The notes below the pieces were generated by a model. The model worked only from the letters and a program-made list of their open reading frames with translations, ran no database searches and was not told the DNA's origin. This document shows positions 45,459 through 53,252 of a DNA stretch of 64,000 nt, piece by piece. Numbering within the stretch: position 1 is the first letter of the stretch; every line of letters begins with the position of its first letter. This stretch comes from Roseiarcus sp963732155. GTDB taxonomy: Bacteria; Pseudomonadota; Alphaproteobacteria; Rhizobiales; Beijerinckiaceae. Both the position numbers and the translations under genes were made by a program. The stretch covers positions 1 to 64,000 of the forward strand of contig CAVSYB010000006.1 of assembly GCA_963732155.1 (NCBI GenBank). Reading direction: 5' to 3'.

Positions 45459-46757
45459 ATGCGGCGCATTAACCGCTCCCGCAAAGAGATCAGGAGCAAG
45501 GCTGTCAGTCGCCGCGATGTTCTGGTCGCGGCGACAGCGCTCGCGGGAAGCGTCGCCGGGGCGCGTTTGGCCGGCGCGCAAGAAGGCGCCGCGCCGGACC
45601 ACAATATTCCGCCGAACGTCCCGGATTGGCAGAGACAGCCGGGCCGCGAGGTGATGAGCCCGCCCTACGGCCTGCCGTCCAAATTCGAGGCCGACGTCAT
45701 CCGACGCGACCGCACCGGCGGGTCTCCCTATCCAACGAGGCAGGCGGCCGCCAGTCTGACGCCGCTGCAGGACCTTCACGGCGTCATCACGCCGAACGGC
45801 TTGCACTACGAGCGACACCACGCGGGCGTCCCGGCGATCGATCCCGCGGAGCACCGGCTGATCATCCATGGGCTGGTCGAGAAGCCGATGATCTTCACCA
45901 TGGCCGACATCATGCGGTTTCCCGGCGTCACGCGCATGCATTTTCTCGAATGTTCGGGCAATACGCAGAACTGGGGCAAGCCCGCCCCGCAACTGACCGT
46001 TCAGGACACGCACGGGCTGCTGAGCTGCTGCGAGTGGACCGGCGTTGCGCTGAAGACCGTATTGGGCGAATGCGGGGTGAGGCCGGAAGCGCTCTGGATG
46101 CTCGCCGAGGGGGCCGACGCCGCGGCCATGACGCGCAGCGTGCCGATCGAAAAGGCGTTCGACGACGCACTGCTCGCCTATGCGCAGAACGGCGAGCGGC
46201 TGCGCCCCGAACAAGGCTATCCCCTGCGCCTGCTGCTGCCCGGCTATGAGGGCAACGCCAGCGTCAAATGGCTGCGCCGTCTGAAGTTCGGCGTCGGGCC
46301 CTGGGAGACGCGTGAGGAAACCTCGAAATACAGCTGGATCATGCCGGACGGAACCGTCCGCCAGTTCAACTTTGTGATCGAGGCCAAGTCGGTGATCACC
46401 GCGCCTTCAGGCGCGCGCAAGCTCGTGGCGCCCGGGTTTCACGAGATCTCGGGCGTCGCCTGGTCGGGACGCGGCAAGGTGGTGAAAGTCGAAGTCAGCA
46501 CGGACGGCGGCGCAACCTGGGCCGACGCGATCTTGCAGGAGCCGGTATTGTCGAAGTGCCTCACGCGATTCCGGCTGCCCTGGCGCTGGCTGGGCGCGCC
46601 GGCGGCGCTGTCGAGCCGGGCGAGCGACGAAACCGGCTACGTCCAGCCGAGCCGCGCGAGTCTCCTCAAGGAGCGCGACGCCCGCTCCTACTACCATTAC
46701 AATGCGATCCAGACCTGGAACGTCGCCGAAGATGGAAGCGTCACCAACGCCGGTTAG
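45459..46757 (+). CDS. soxC: SoxC-like sulfite dehydrogenase, molybdopterin subunit
   Basis: This 432-residue protein has a Tat signal (SRRDVLVAATALAGSVAG), so it is exported folded with its cofactor. The Moco domain includes ITPNGLHYERHHAGVPAIDP, PGVTRMHFLECSGNTQNWGK with the molybdenum-ligating Cys at about residue 165, then LSCCEWTGVALKTVLGECGV and YPLRLLLPGYEGNASVKWLR. A C-terminal dimerisation domain follows (KVVKVEVSTDGGATWADAIL). It oxidises sulfite or an enzyme-bound sulfane-sulfonate with the cytochrome SoxD as electron acceptor. The stop overlaps soxD. No other sox genes are in the window. Confidence 0.92.
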   Translation: MRRINRSRKEIRSKAVSRRDVLVAATALAGSVAGARLAGAQEGAAPDHNIPPNVPDWQRQPGREVMSPPYGLPSKFEADVIRRDRTGGSPYPTRQAAASLTPLQDLHGVITPNGLHYERHHAGVPAIDPAEHRLIIHGLVEKPMIFTMADIMRFPGVTRMHFLECSGNTQNWGKPAPQLTVQDTHGLLSCCEWTGVALKTVLGECGVRPEALWMLAEGADAAAMTRSVPIEKAFDDALLAYAQNGERLRPEQGYPLRLLLPGYEGNASVKWLRRLKFGVGPWETREETSKYSWIMPDGTVRQFNFVIEAKSVITAPSGARKLVAPGFHEISGVAWSGRGKVVKVEVSTDGGATWADAILQEPVLSKCLTRFRLPWRWLGAPAALSSRASDETGYVQPSRASLLKERDARSYYHYNAIQTWNVAEDGSVTNAG

Positions 46758-47298
46758 TTTTGCTACTTGCGCCGCATTGCTGGCCTGGCTGGCCGCGGGC
46801 GCCGGCATCGCTTTGGCCGGTGAGGATTTCGGCATTGGCCGCGCCGCGAGCCCGAGCGAGATCGCCGGCTGGGACATCGACATCGCGCCGGACGGAGCCG
46901 GCCTGCCGCCCGGGCGCGGCGGCGTGCGCGAGGGGGAAGCGATTTTCGCCGAGAAATGCGCCTCATGCCATGGCGCCCACGGAGAGGGCAAACCGATGGA
47001 CCGGCTCGCCGGCGGCTCGGGAACCATAGGGACGGCGAGGCCGGTCAAGACGGTTGGAAGCTACTGGCCGTTCGCCACGACGCTTTACGACTTCATTCGC
47101 CGCGCGATGCCGTTCAACGCTCCCCAATCCTTGTCTCCGAACGAGGTCTACGCGGTCAGCGCCTATGTGCTGTTCCTGAATCAGCTTGTGCCCGATGACG
47201 CCGTTCTCGACGCCCAATCGCTCCCGAGGATCGTAATGCCGAATCGAAACGCCTTTGTCAGCGGCTACAAGCCGGGTTCGGGGGCCTCGAGGAATTGA
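46732..47298 (+). CDS. soxD: SoxD-like cytochrome c subunit of sulfite dehydrogenase
   Basis: This protein of about 188 residues has a Sec signal (ATCAALLAWLAAGAGIALA), then SPSEIAGWDIDIAPDGAGLP and the haem-binding CASCHGAHGEGKPMDRLAGG at residues 76-80. The distal part SYWPFATTLYDFIRRAMPFN supplies the Met ligand. Only one haem site is present, whereas the classical Paracoccus SoxD is longer and dihaem. ATG 46732 lies 26 bases inside soxC, which couples their translation. It should pass electrons from SoxC to the respiratory chain. Confidence 0.9.
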   Translation: MEASPTPVSFATCAALLAWLAAGAGIALAGEDFGIGRAASPSEIAGWDIDIAPDGAGLPPGRGGVREGEAIFAEKCASCHGAHGEGKPMDRLAGGSGTIGTARPVKTVGSYWPFATTLYDFIRRAMPFNAPQSLSPNEVYAVSAYVLFLNQLVPDDAVLDAQSLPRIVMPNRNAFVSGYKPGSGASRN

Positions 47299-47427
47299 GC
47301 CTCGGGGACGCCGGCGCGGAAAATATCTCCTGCGGTTTGACGAGCTGACGAATTTGGAACTGCGCATTTTCGATCATCCCCGGCTCGGCATGACGCCATC
47401 GGCGGCGAGACGTCTCCGTCAATTCCC

Positions 47428-47457
47428 TTGCGGGACAAAATCAGATTGTGCTACAAT
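47428..47457 (+). promoter_or_regulatory. Sigma70-like promoter for pqqA
   Basis: TTGCGG (47428-47433) and TACAAT (47452-47457) are separated by 18 bases. The stretch is clearly AT-richer than its surroundings and lies 55 bases before the pqqA start, so the transcript would have a leader of about 50 bases. No other match of similar quality was seen between soxD and pqqA. Confidence 0.55.
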
Positions 47458-47512
47458 TTTTCGGCGGTTACGAAATACGTAATCCGCCACGAGCCGATTT
47501 AGGGAGAGTTAT

Positions 47513-47590
47513 ATGTCTTGGACCGCCCCTATTGTGATCGAAGAATGCCTCGGCATGGAAGTGACGAGCTACGCGTCCGCGGCACTGTGA
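47513..47590 (+). CDS. pqqA: PqqA, precursor peptide of pyrroloquinoline quinone
   Basis: This is a 25-residue peptide, too short for ordinary gene calling. It begins MSWTAPIVIEECLGMEVTSY and ends ASAAL. Glu16 and Tyr20 in the MEVTSY segment are the two residues cross-linked by PqqE to build PQQ; Trp3, the API core and the CxGMEVTxY consensus are all typical. ATG 47513 follows an AGGGAGAG ribosome site at proper distance. It lies apart from pqqBCDE (about 4 kb away) with its own promoter and a terminator directly downstream, as expected for a precursor needed in excess. Confidence 0.96.
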   Translation: MSWTAPIVIEECLGMEVTSYASAAL

Positions 47591-47598
47591 TGGAGCAG

Positions 47599-47631
47599 CG
47601 TTCGGCTACGCGACTGTAGCCGGACGTTTTT
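47599..47631 (+). terminator. Intrinsic terminator/attenuator after pqqA
   Basis: An 11-base stem (CGTTCGGCTAC, 47599-47609, with GTAGCCGGACG, 47616-47626, one G-T pair) encloses a 6-base loop and is followed by five T. It begins 9 bases after the pqqA stop. It should end most transcripts after pqqA, giving a small abundant mRNA and lower read-through. Confidence 0.85.
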
Positions 47632-48147
47632 CAACGACCTAGGTCATGCCGATGGCGCGCGATGGCGAATGCCCGGCGTGATCGACGCGGGCGGGGATTT
47701 TGCGCGCAGGGTCTCCGGGCTGCTTGTGGTCGTGCGCGCGTCTGGGTTCGCGCCGCTACCTTGTTCTGGCTCGCATCGCCGATGGGCCGATTTGAGATCG
47801 GTGCGCATCGGGGGCTTTCGACTCTGACCATCCGGCTGCCGAGGGGTTCTCCGTCGAGTTGGGGGGCGGTTGAAGTGTGTCCAAAATGCAAGCCAAAAGG
47901 ACGATTCGAAGCGGCCGGTCCGTCGACCGACGGCGCGTCATCGAGCGCCGCCACGGACCAGCTCTCCGGCGTCGAGGACAAAAGGCCTATGCGCGCGCTT
48001 GGGCTGTCCGGCGGCGAAGATAGAAGTGTCCGCCGCCAGGATTTCTCGGCCGCGGTGGGTGATACGGCGCCTAGCAAGCGACAGGACATCAATAGATCGA
48101 GCTAGTCGTGGCCCGAGCGTAGCGTAGATGGGTGCGGAGGAAGCCGG
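47632..48147. other. Intergenic region between pqqA and the IclR gene
   Basis: These 516 bases have frames open on both strands, but none gives a recognisable protein or has a good ribosome site. No transposase motif, repeat or RNA gene was identified. It may contain the iclR promoter and possibly the remains of something lost. Confidence 0.35.
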
Positions 48148-49053
48148 GTGCCTGTGACGCCATGGGACAAGGACCCTAACCCCAAGACGGCTGTCGAGAA
48201 GACCGGCAGCGTGCAGTCGCTCAGGCGCGCCCTCTCGATCATGAAGATGATCGCCTCCTCGAGCGACGGCGCCACTTTGACGGAGATCGCGCGCGCCACC
48301 AATCTGGCTCCCTCGACGGTCCACCGTCTATTGACCACCCTTCAGCAGGATCGTTTCGCGCAGTTCAGGTCGGACGGCGGCCGCTGGCGAATTGGCGTCG
48401 ACGCGTTCACCGTCGGCAGCGCCTTCATGGGCGTGCGGGACATTGCCAAAGGCGCGCGACCGCTATTGCGTCGCCTCATGGAAGAAAGCGGCGAGACCGC
48501 CAATCTCGCCATCCTCAGCGATGACATGGCGGTCTATATGGAGCAAGTCGAGAGCCGCCAGACGATGCGCGCCATTTGCAAGCCGGGCGGTCGAGCGGTG
48601 TTGCACAGCACATCTCTGGGCAAGAGCATGTTGGCGGCCATGCGGCCCAACGAGGTGAACCGCATTCTCGCGGCGCGCGGCATGACGCGATTCACGCGCA
48701 AGACGATCGACACCCCGGCCGATATGGCGATTCACTTGGTTGGGGTTCGAGCGCTCGGCTACGCCATCGACGATGAGGAATATACCCCAGGCCTGCGTTG
48801 CGTGGCGGCAGCCGTGCTCAACGAGCACAGCGAGCCGATCGGCGCCATTTCCATCTCGGGCCCGGCGATCCGGGTGGCGCGTGAGCGGCTGCCGCAACTC
48901 GGCTCCCTGGTGCGCTCGATCGCCGGCGAACTCACCCGTGAACTCGGCGGCCGGAATCCCGCGCCGGCGGAGTGCAATATTCCGGATCTCTTCCTGAAAC
49001 GGGAGGGCGGGCGAAGCGTCCGCCGCCGACCGGCGGCGATGCGCGAGGCATAA
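48148..49053 (+). CDS. IclR family transcriptional regulator
   Basis: This 301-residue protein has an N-terminal winged helix (SVQSLRRALSIMKMIASSSD, LTEIARATNLAPSTVHRLLT, FAQFRSDGGRWRIGVDAF) and the IclR effector domain (RRLMEESGETANLAILSDDM, LHSTSLGKSMLAAM, GYAIDDEEYTPGLRCVAAAV, then PIGAISISGP). IclR proteins bind small carboxylates or aromatic compounds and act as dimers on short palindromes. The start GTG 48148 gives MPVTPWDKD. It sits between pqqA and the dehydrogenase gene, which makes them likely targets; a candidate palindrome is at 49235-49249. Confidence 0.93.
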   Translation: MPVTPWDKDPNPKTAVEKTGSVQSLRRALSIMKMIASSSDGATLTEIARATNLAPSTVHRLLTTLQQDRFAQFRSDGGRWRIGVDAFTVGSAFMGVRDIAKGARPLLRRLMEESGETANLAILSDDMAVYMEQVESRQTMRAICKPGGRAVLHSTSLGKSMLAAMRPNEVNRILAARGMTRFTRKTIDTPADMAIHLVGVRALGYAIDDEEYTPGLRCVAAAVLNEHSEPIGAISISGPAIRVARERLPQLGSLVRSIAGELTRELGGRNPAPAECNIPDLFLKREGGRSVRRRPAAMREA

Positions 49054-49702
49054 GTCGCGGAACGTCGCGCGCGTCTGGCGTCCCGCCGTCACCGGGCGCG
49101 CGGCGACCTTCCCCGCGCTGTGGCCACGTGGCGCGAAAGGCGGGCGGCTCCTCTCGCCGCCGTCGGAAGAAGACTGCAGTTGAGGCTTTGGCGACATTAG
49201 TGAATGAGGGCCTGACGCGGGGGGTTCGCGATATTTCCACAATGTGGAATTTGGAACAGATTTCGCCGGGCGGATCGCCGCGTCTGATTTCTTCGTAACT
49301 CATTATGATCTCACGACGATTCTCGATCGTTCCACGATACGGGAAAGGAATGCGAGGAGATCAGCGGCGCGCGCAAAAATCCACTAATCTTCCGATGTGG
49401 CAGGTCGCTGGAAGCCCGAGCAGGCCCCGCCTGAGAAAGGCGCCGCCGAGGGGATGCGCATTCCCGCAGGTTATAGTTCTTGCCTCGGGGCAACTGGGGA
49501 GAGGCTGATGGGAGCATGCTGAACGATTAGGCGGCGCTGCTCCGACATCGTCGGTGTGACGGGTTGGAAGCAGTGTCACGCATCGGAACTGCGCAACCTT
49601 CAAAAATGAGGACCGCGGCTTTTGCGTGCGAAAGCGCCCAATGCGACGCGCGAGCGTCGAACGGCAAAGCATCTAGGCGATAGAGTAAAATGGGAGGAAT
49701 GA
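49054..49702. other. Long upstream region of the sorbosone-dehydrogenase-like gene
   Basis: These 649 bases hold no supported gene. They include the palindrome at 49235-49249 and a short stem (CGCCT/AGGCG) around 49429-49442. The right end has a strong GGGAGGA ribosome site before ATG 49703. The length is unusual beside an otherwise compact locus and suggests regulatory content. Confidence 0.45.
49235..49249. promoter_or_regulatory. Perfect palindrome, candidate IclR-family operator
   Basis: TTCCACAATGTGGAA is a perfect 7-base inverted repeat with a single central base, in an AT-rich pocket 182 bases after the iclR stop. Operators of IclR-family proteins are commonly 15-base palindromes with TTCC/GGAA arms, so the neighbouring regulator is the natural candidate. 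Direct evidence is lacking. Confidence 0.45.
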
Positions 49703-50962
49703 ATGAAGTTTCACATTGCTACGGCGTTGGCGTTGATGACGACGGTGGCCATTTGTCCGGCCATCGCGCGGGCGGACGACGCTCTCGACACGCTCGGCGC
49801 CATGCACAGGACGGCGCCGGTCGACTGGCCGACCATTCCGCAGACCGGGCCGAAGGCCGACGCGGTCAAGCAGACCCTGGCCACCAAGATCAAGCTGCCG
49901 CCCGGGTTCCACATCGATCTTTACGCGCTCGTTCCCGACGCCCGCCACATGGCGGTCGGTCCGCAAGGCGTGGTGACCTTCGTAGGAACGCGCAAATCCA
50001 AGATATACGCGGTTACGGACCGCTCCCGTAGCGGCGTCGCCGAGGACGTGAAGGAGTTCGCGCCCTCGCTTCCGAAGACTGACCCGAACGGCCCGTGCTT
50101 CTCCAAGGATGGGTTCCTCTACGTCGTCGAACTGAACCGCGTGCTTCAATATCCGGCGGCCGAGTTCTTCTATGAAGGCCAGGACGTCGCGGTCGGCGTC
50201 GTCGTCCCCCAGGGTCAACTGATCCCGACATCGGAAGAAAGCTTCAACCACAACGCTCGCACCTGCCGTGTCGGACCGGACAACAAACTCTACATTTCCC
50301 TTGGCCAGCCCTACAATGTGCCGCCCAAGGAGAAAATGGACCTGTACCGGAAACTGGGCATCGGCGGCATCATCCGCATGGACCAGGACGGCAAGAATCG
50401 CGAAACCTACGCGATCGGCATGCGCAATCCCGAGGGCCTGGACTTCAATCCGAAGGACAAGTCGATCTGGATCAACGACAACCAAGTCGACGGGATGGGC
50501 GACGATATCCCGCCCGGCGAGATGAACCACGTCACCAAGATGGGCGAGAACTTTGGTTATCCGTGGTACGGCGGTGGGCATACGCGCACCAACGAATACA
50601 AGAATGACACCCCGCCGGCCGACATCGTGTTCCCTGAGGTCGAGCAAATTGCGCACGCGGCTGACCTGGGCCTGTCCTTCTACACCGGCGACATGTTCCC
50701 GGCGAAGTACAAGGGCGCGATCTTCTCCACCCAGCACGGTTCGTGGAACCGCACCGTGCCGGTCGGCGCTCGCGTCATGGTGACCTTCCTCAAGGAGGAC
50801 GGCCATGTCGCGGGACCGTCGGTCCCGTTCGCCGAGGGCTGGAATGATAACGGCCATTATCTCGGCCGTCCGGTCGACGTGCAGCAGTCCTGGGACGGCT
50901 CGCTCCTGGTCTCCGACGATCTCGTCGGCGCGGTCTACCGGATTTGGTACGACGGCAAATAA
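49703..50962 (+). CDS. PQQ-dependent sugar/sorbosone dehydrogenase-like periplasmic protein
   Basis: This 419-residue protein has a signal peptide (TALALMTTVAICPAIARA) and a six-bladed propeller of the soluble glucose/sorbosone dehydrogenase type. Visible elements are LPPGFHIDLYALVPDARHMA, FVGTRKSKIYAVTD, SFNHNARTCRVGPDNKLYIS, AIGMRNPEGLDFNPKDKSIW, NHVTKMGENFGYPWYGGGHT, FSTQHGSWNRTVPVGARVMV and GRPVDVQQSWDGSLLVSDDL. Such enzymes oxidise aldoses or aldehydes in the periplasm with PQQ. Codon choice is strongly biased (AAG, ATC, GGC), suggesting high expression. It is followed by a terminator-like hairpin and a cytochrome c that may be its electron acceptor. Confidence 0.88.
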   Translation: MKFHIATALALMTTVAICPAIARADDALDTLGAMHRTAPVDWPTIPQTGPKADAVKQTLATKIKLPPGFHIDLYALVPDARHMAVGPQGVVTFVGTRKSKIYAVTDRSRSGVAEDVKEFAPSLPKTDPNGPCFSKDGFLYVVELNRVLQYPAAEFFYEGQDVAVGVVVPQGQLIPTSEESFNHNARTCRVGPDNKLYISLGQPYNVPPKEKMDLYRKLGIGGIIRMDQDGKNRETYAIGMRNPEGLDFNPKDKSIWINDNQVDGMGDDIPPGEMNHVTKMGENFGYPWYGGGHTRTNEYKNDTPPADIVFPEVEQIAHAADLGLSFYTGDMFPAKYKGAIFSTQHGSWNRTVPVGARVMVTFLKEDGHVAGPSVPFAEGWNDNGHYLGRPVDVQQSWDGSLLVSDDLVGAVYRIWYDGK

Positions 50963-50982
50963 GAGTGGGGTGATTTGACCCG

Positions 50983-51015
50983 ACGGCTCCGGCGCAAGCC
51001 GGGGCCGTTGTTTTT
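50983..51015 (+). terminator. Intrinsic terminator/attenuator between the dehydrogenase and cytochrome genes
   Basis: ACGGCTCCGGC (50983-50993) pairs with GCCGGGGCCGT (50998-51008) around a GCAA tetraloop, with one G-T pair, and is followed by TGTTTTT. It stands 20 bases after the dehydrogenase stop and 24 before the cytochrome ATG, so read-through is needed for the downstream genes. Confidence 0.8.
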
Positions 51016-51038
51016 GGTTCCTGTCGCTGGGAGGCACG

Positions 51039-51398
51039 ATGAGCCTGTTGCGGTCGATCGCGGCAAAAGTCGGCGTTTGCGCAGTGTCTCTCGCCTTCTT
51101 CGTCACTGCGCATGGACCCGCCGACGCCGCGGGCGATGTCAAGGCGGGACGTCAGAAGGCCGACAAATGCGAAGTGTGTCATGGCCTCGACGGGCTCTCG
51201 AAGATCCCGGAAGCGCCGAACCTCGCGGGGCAGAACGAGCAGTACCTGGTCGAACAGTTGCAAGCCTTCGTCGCGGGGAAGCGGCAGAACGACATGATGT
51301 CGCTTGTCGTCCAGCAGCTTTCGCCGGACGATATCAACGATCTTGCCGCCTATTACGCCGCAATCGAGATCAAAGCCGGGAAGATTCCCGGCCAATAG
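51039..51398 (+). CDS. Small class I cytochrome c
   Basis: This 119-residue protein has a signal peptide ending near PADAAGD, then VKAGRQKADKCEVCHGLDGL with the haem motif at residues 44-48. IPEAPNLAGQNEQYLVEQLQ follows, and the Met ligand is in QNDMMSLVVQQLSPDDINDL. It resembles cytochrome c553/c4-type single domains. ATG 51039 follows GGGAGG. Its place right after the PQQ enzyme suggests it takes electrons from it, though a role with XoxF cannot be excluded. Confidence 0.9.
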   Translation: MSLLRSIAAKVGVCAVSLAFFVTAHGPADAAGDVKAGRQKADKCEVCHGLDGLSKIPEAPNLAGQNEQYLVEQLQAFVAGKRQNDMMSLVVQQLSPDDINDLAAYYAAIEIKAGKIPGQ

Positions 51399-51555
51399 CC
51401 CGCTTCGGACGATCCGGGCGCGGTCCGCGCTTCAAACTTGCCGTCGGCGCGCCATATTGAGCCCTATAGTGCGCGCCGGAACGCGACCGTGTCGCAACTC
51501 TGAAGGAGGGCCGGCGAGGTCGACGTCGACAGGGCCGCGCGGGCGAAGGAGCAAA

Positions 51556-52485
51556 GTGCGGATCAGGATCCTCGGATCGAGCGCCGGCGGCGGTTTTCCG
51601 CAGTGGAATTGCAATTGCGCCAATTGCCGCGCCGTGCGCGCCGGCGCGCCGGGATTCCTCGCGCGAACGCAGTCCTCCCTCGCGGTGAGCGCCGACGGCG
51701 AAAGCTGGCTGCTGCTGAACGCCTCGCCAGACTTGCGCCAGCAAATCGCGGCGACGCCGCAACTGGCGCCGCCCGTCGACGCCGGCGCGCGCGCGAGCCC
51801 GATCAAGGCGGTCGTGCTGACCAGCGGCGAGGTCGACCATGTCGCCGGGCTGTTGACCCTGCGCGAAGCGCAGCCGTTCGGCCTTTACGCGTCGCGACGC
51901 GTGCTCGAGGCGCTCGGCGCGAACAGGATTTTCGACATTCTCGCGCCGGATCTCGTCTCGCGCATCGAACTGCCGCTGGGCGAACCGCAACCCATCGCCG
52001 GCGCGGGCGTCGACCTCGGCCTCGCCGTCGAGGCTTTCGCGGCGCCGGGGAAGGTCGCGCTCTACCTCGAGGACGCGGGCGCGACCGATTTCGGCACGCA
52101 AGCGGGCGACACGCTCGGACTGCGGGTCGTCGAGACGGCGACCGGCGACGCCTTCTTCTACATTCCCGGCTGCGCCAGGGTCGATGAGGCGCTCGGCCGA
52201 CGTTTGAAGCGCGCGACGCTTGTCTTCTTCGATGGCACGCTATGGCGTGACGACGAAATGATCGAACAGGGGCTGATGGGCAAAACCGGCTCGCGGATGG
52301 GTCACATCAACATGAGCGGACCGGACGGTTCGATCGCCGCCTTTGCGAATCTCGAGGTCGGGCGAAAGATTTTCGTTCACATCAACAATTCCAACCCGGT
52401 GCTGGACGCATCCTCCGCGCAGCGGACGGCCGCGAGCGCGGCGGGTTGGGAGATCGGCTGGGACGGCATGGAGATTACGCTGTGA
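51556..52485 (+). CDS. pqqB: PqqB, PQQ biosynthesis protein
   Basis: This 309-residue metallo-beta-lactamase-fold protein opens with RILGSSAGGGFPQWNCNCAN, typical of PqqB, and has LTSGEVDHVAGLLTLREAQP, FFYIPGCARV, FFDGTLWRDDEMIEQGLMGK and GHINMSGPDGSIA. As in other PqqB the classical HxHxDH motif is modified (SGEVDH). PqqB is thought to hydroxylate the Glu-Tyr intermediate. GTG 51556 follows GAAGGAGC. Its last bases overlap the start of pqqC (GTGA). Confidence 0.96.
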   Translation: MRIRILGSSAGGGFPQWNCNCANCRAVRAGAPGFLARTQSSLAVSADGESWLLLNASPDLRQQIAATPQLAPPVDAGARASPIKAVVLTSGEVDHVAGLLTLREAQPFGLYASRRVLEALGANRIFDILAPDLVSRIELPLGEPQPIAGAGVDLGLAVEAFAAPGKVALYLEDAGATDFGTQAGDTLGLRVVETATGDAFFYIPGCARVDEALGRRLKRATLVFFDGTLWRDDEMIEQGLMGKTGSRMGHINMSGPDGSIAAFANLEVGRKIFVHINNSNPVLDASSAQRTAASAAGWEIGWDGMEITL

Positions 52486-53252
52486 ACGACCAGACTTCCG
52501 TCGATCCGTCCGGCGCGCCAAGGCTCACGCCCGCCGAATTCGAAGCGGCGTTGCGCGCGGTCGGCGCCGAACGCTATCACGACAAGCATCCGTTCCATAA
52601 GCTGCTGCATGGCGGGAAGCTCGACAAGGGTCAGGTGCAGGCCTGGGCGCTCAATCGCTACTGCTATCAAGAGGGCGTGCCGCGCAAGGACGCTGCCTTC
52701 ATCAGTCGCGTGCATGACCGCGAACTGCGCCGCGAGTGGATCCACCGGATCCACGATCATGACGGACTGGGGGAGGAAGCCGGAGGGATAGAGCGTTGGC
52801 TGATCCTGACCGACGGGCTCGGTCTGTCGCGCGACTATGTGACGTCGCGCCGCGGGGCGTTGGCCGGAACGAAATTCGCGGTCGAGGCCTATGTGCGCTT
52901 CGTCGTCGAGCAGCCGCTCGTCGTCGCGGTCGCTTCGTCGCTGTCGGAGCTCTTCGCGCCGTCCATCCATCGCGAGCGCATCGCCGGCATGCTGGAGAAT
53001 TACGATTTCATCGACGACCGCGTCATGGCCTATTTCAAGCGCCGCCTCGCCCAGGCGCCGCGCGATTCCGAGTTCGCGCTGAACTACGTCAAGACCCGCG
53101 CGCAAAGCCGCGCCGAGCAGGACGCCTGCGTCGCGGCGGTGCGATTCAAATGCGACGTGCTGTGGGCGCAGCTCGACGCCCTCAATCACGCCTATGTGAC
53201 GCCGGGCGTCATTCCGCCGGGGGCGTTCCGGCCCGGGGAAGACAATGAATAA
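52482..53252 (+). CDS. pqqC: PqqC, pyrroloquinoline-quinone synthase
   Basis: This 256-residue cofactorless oxidase carries out the final ring closure and eight-electron oxidation to PQQ. It shows YHDKHPFHKLLHGGKLDKGQ with the active-site His, ALNRYCYQEGVPRKDAAFIS, RREWIHRIHDHDGLGEEAGG and SLSELFAPSIHRERIAGMLE, all conserved. Its GTG overlaps the pqqB stop and its stop overlaps the start of pqqDE by 8 bases. The tight packing fits stoichiometric production of the pathway enzymes. Confidence 0.97.
   Translation: MNDQTSVDPSGAPRLTPAEFEAALRAVGAERYHDKHPFHKLLHGGKLDKGQVQAWALNRYCYQEGVPRKDAAFISRVHDRELRREWIHRIHDHDGLGEEAGGIERWLILTDGLGLSRDYVTSRRGALAGTKFAVEAYVRFVVEQPLVVAVASSLSELFAPSIHRERIAGMLENYDFIDDRVMAYFKRRLAQAPRDSEFALNYVKTRAQSRAEQDACVAAVRFKCDVLWAQLDALNHAYVTPGVIPPGAFRPGEDNE

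Noticed and set aside
47662..48105. Open frames on both strands between pqqA and iclR, considered as transposase remnant
   Set aside because: No transposase motif, terminal repeat or target duplication could be found.
49330..49345. Second TTCC...GGAA-like site near the candidate operator
   Set aside because: Arms are imperfect and the spacing differs; not enough to call a second site.
49420..49450. CTGAGA with neighbouring stem, considered as a thiamine riboswitch
   Set aside because: The second conserved half of the riboswitch is absent and the downstream gene is unrelated to thiamine.
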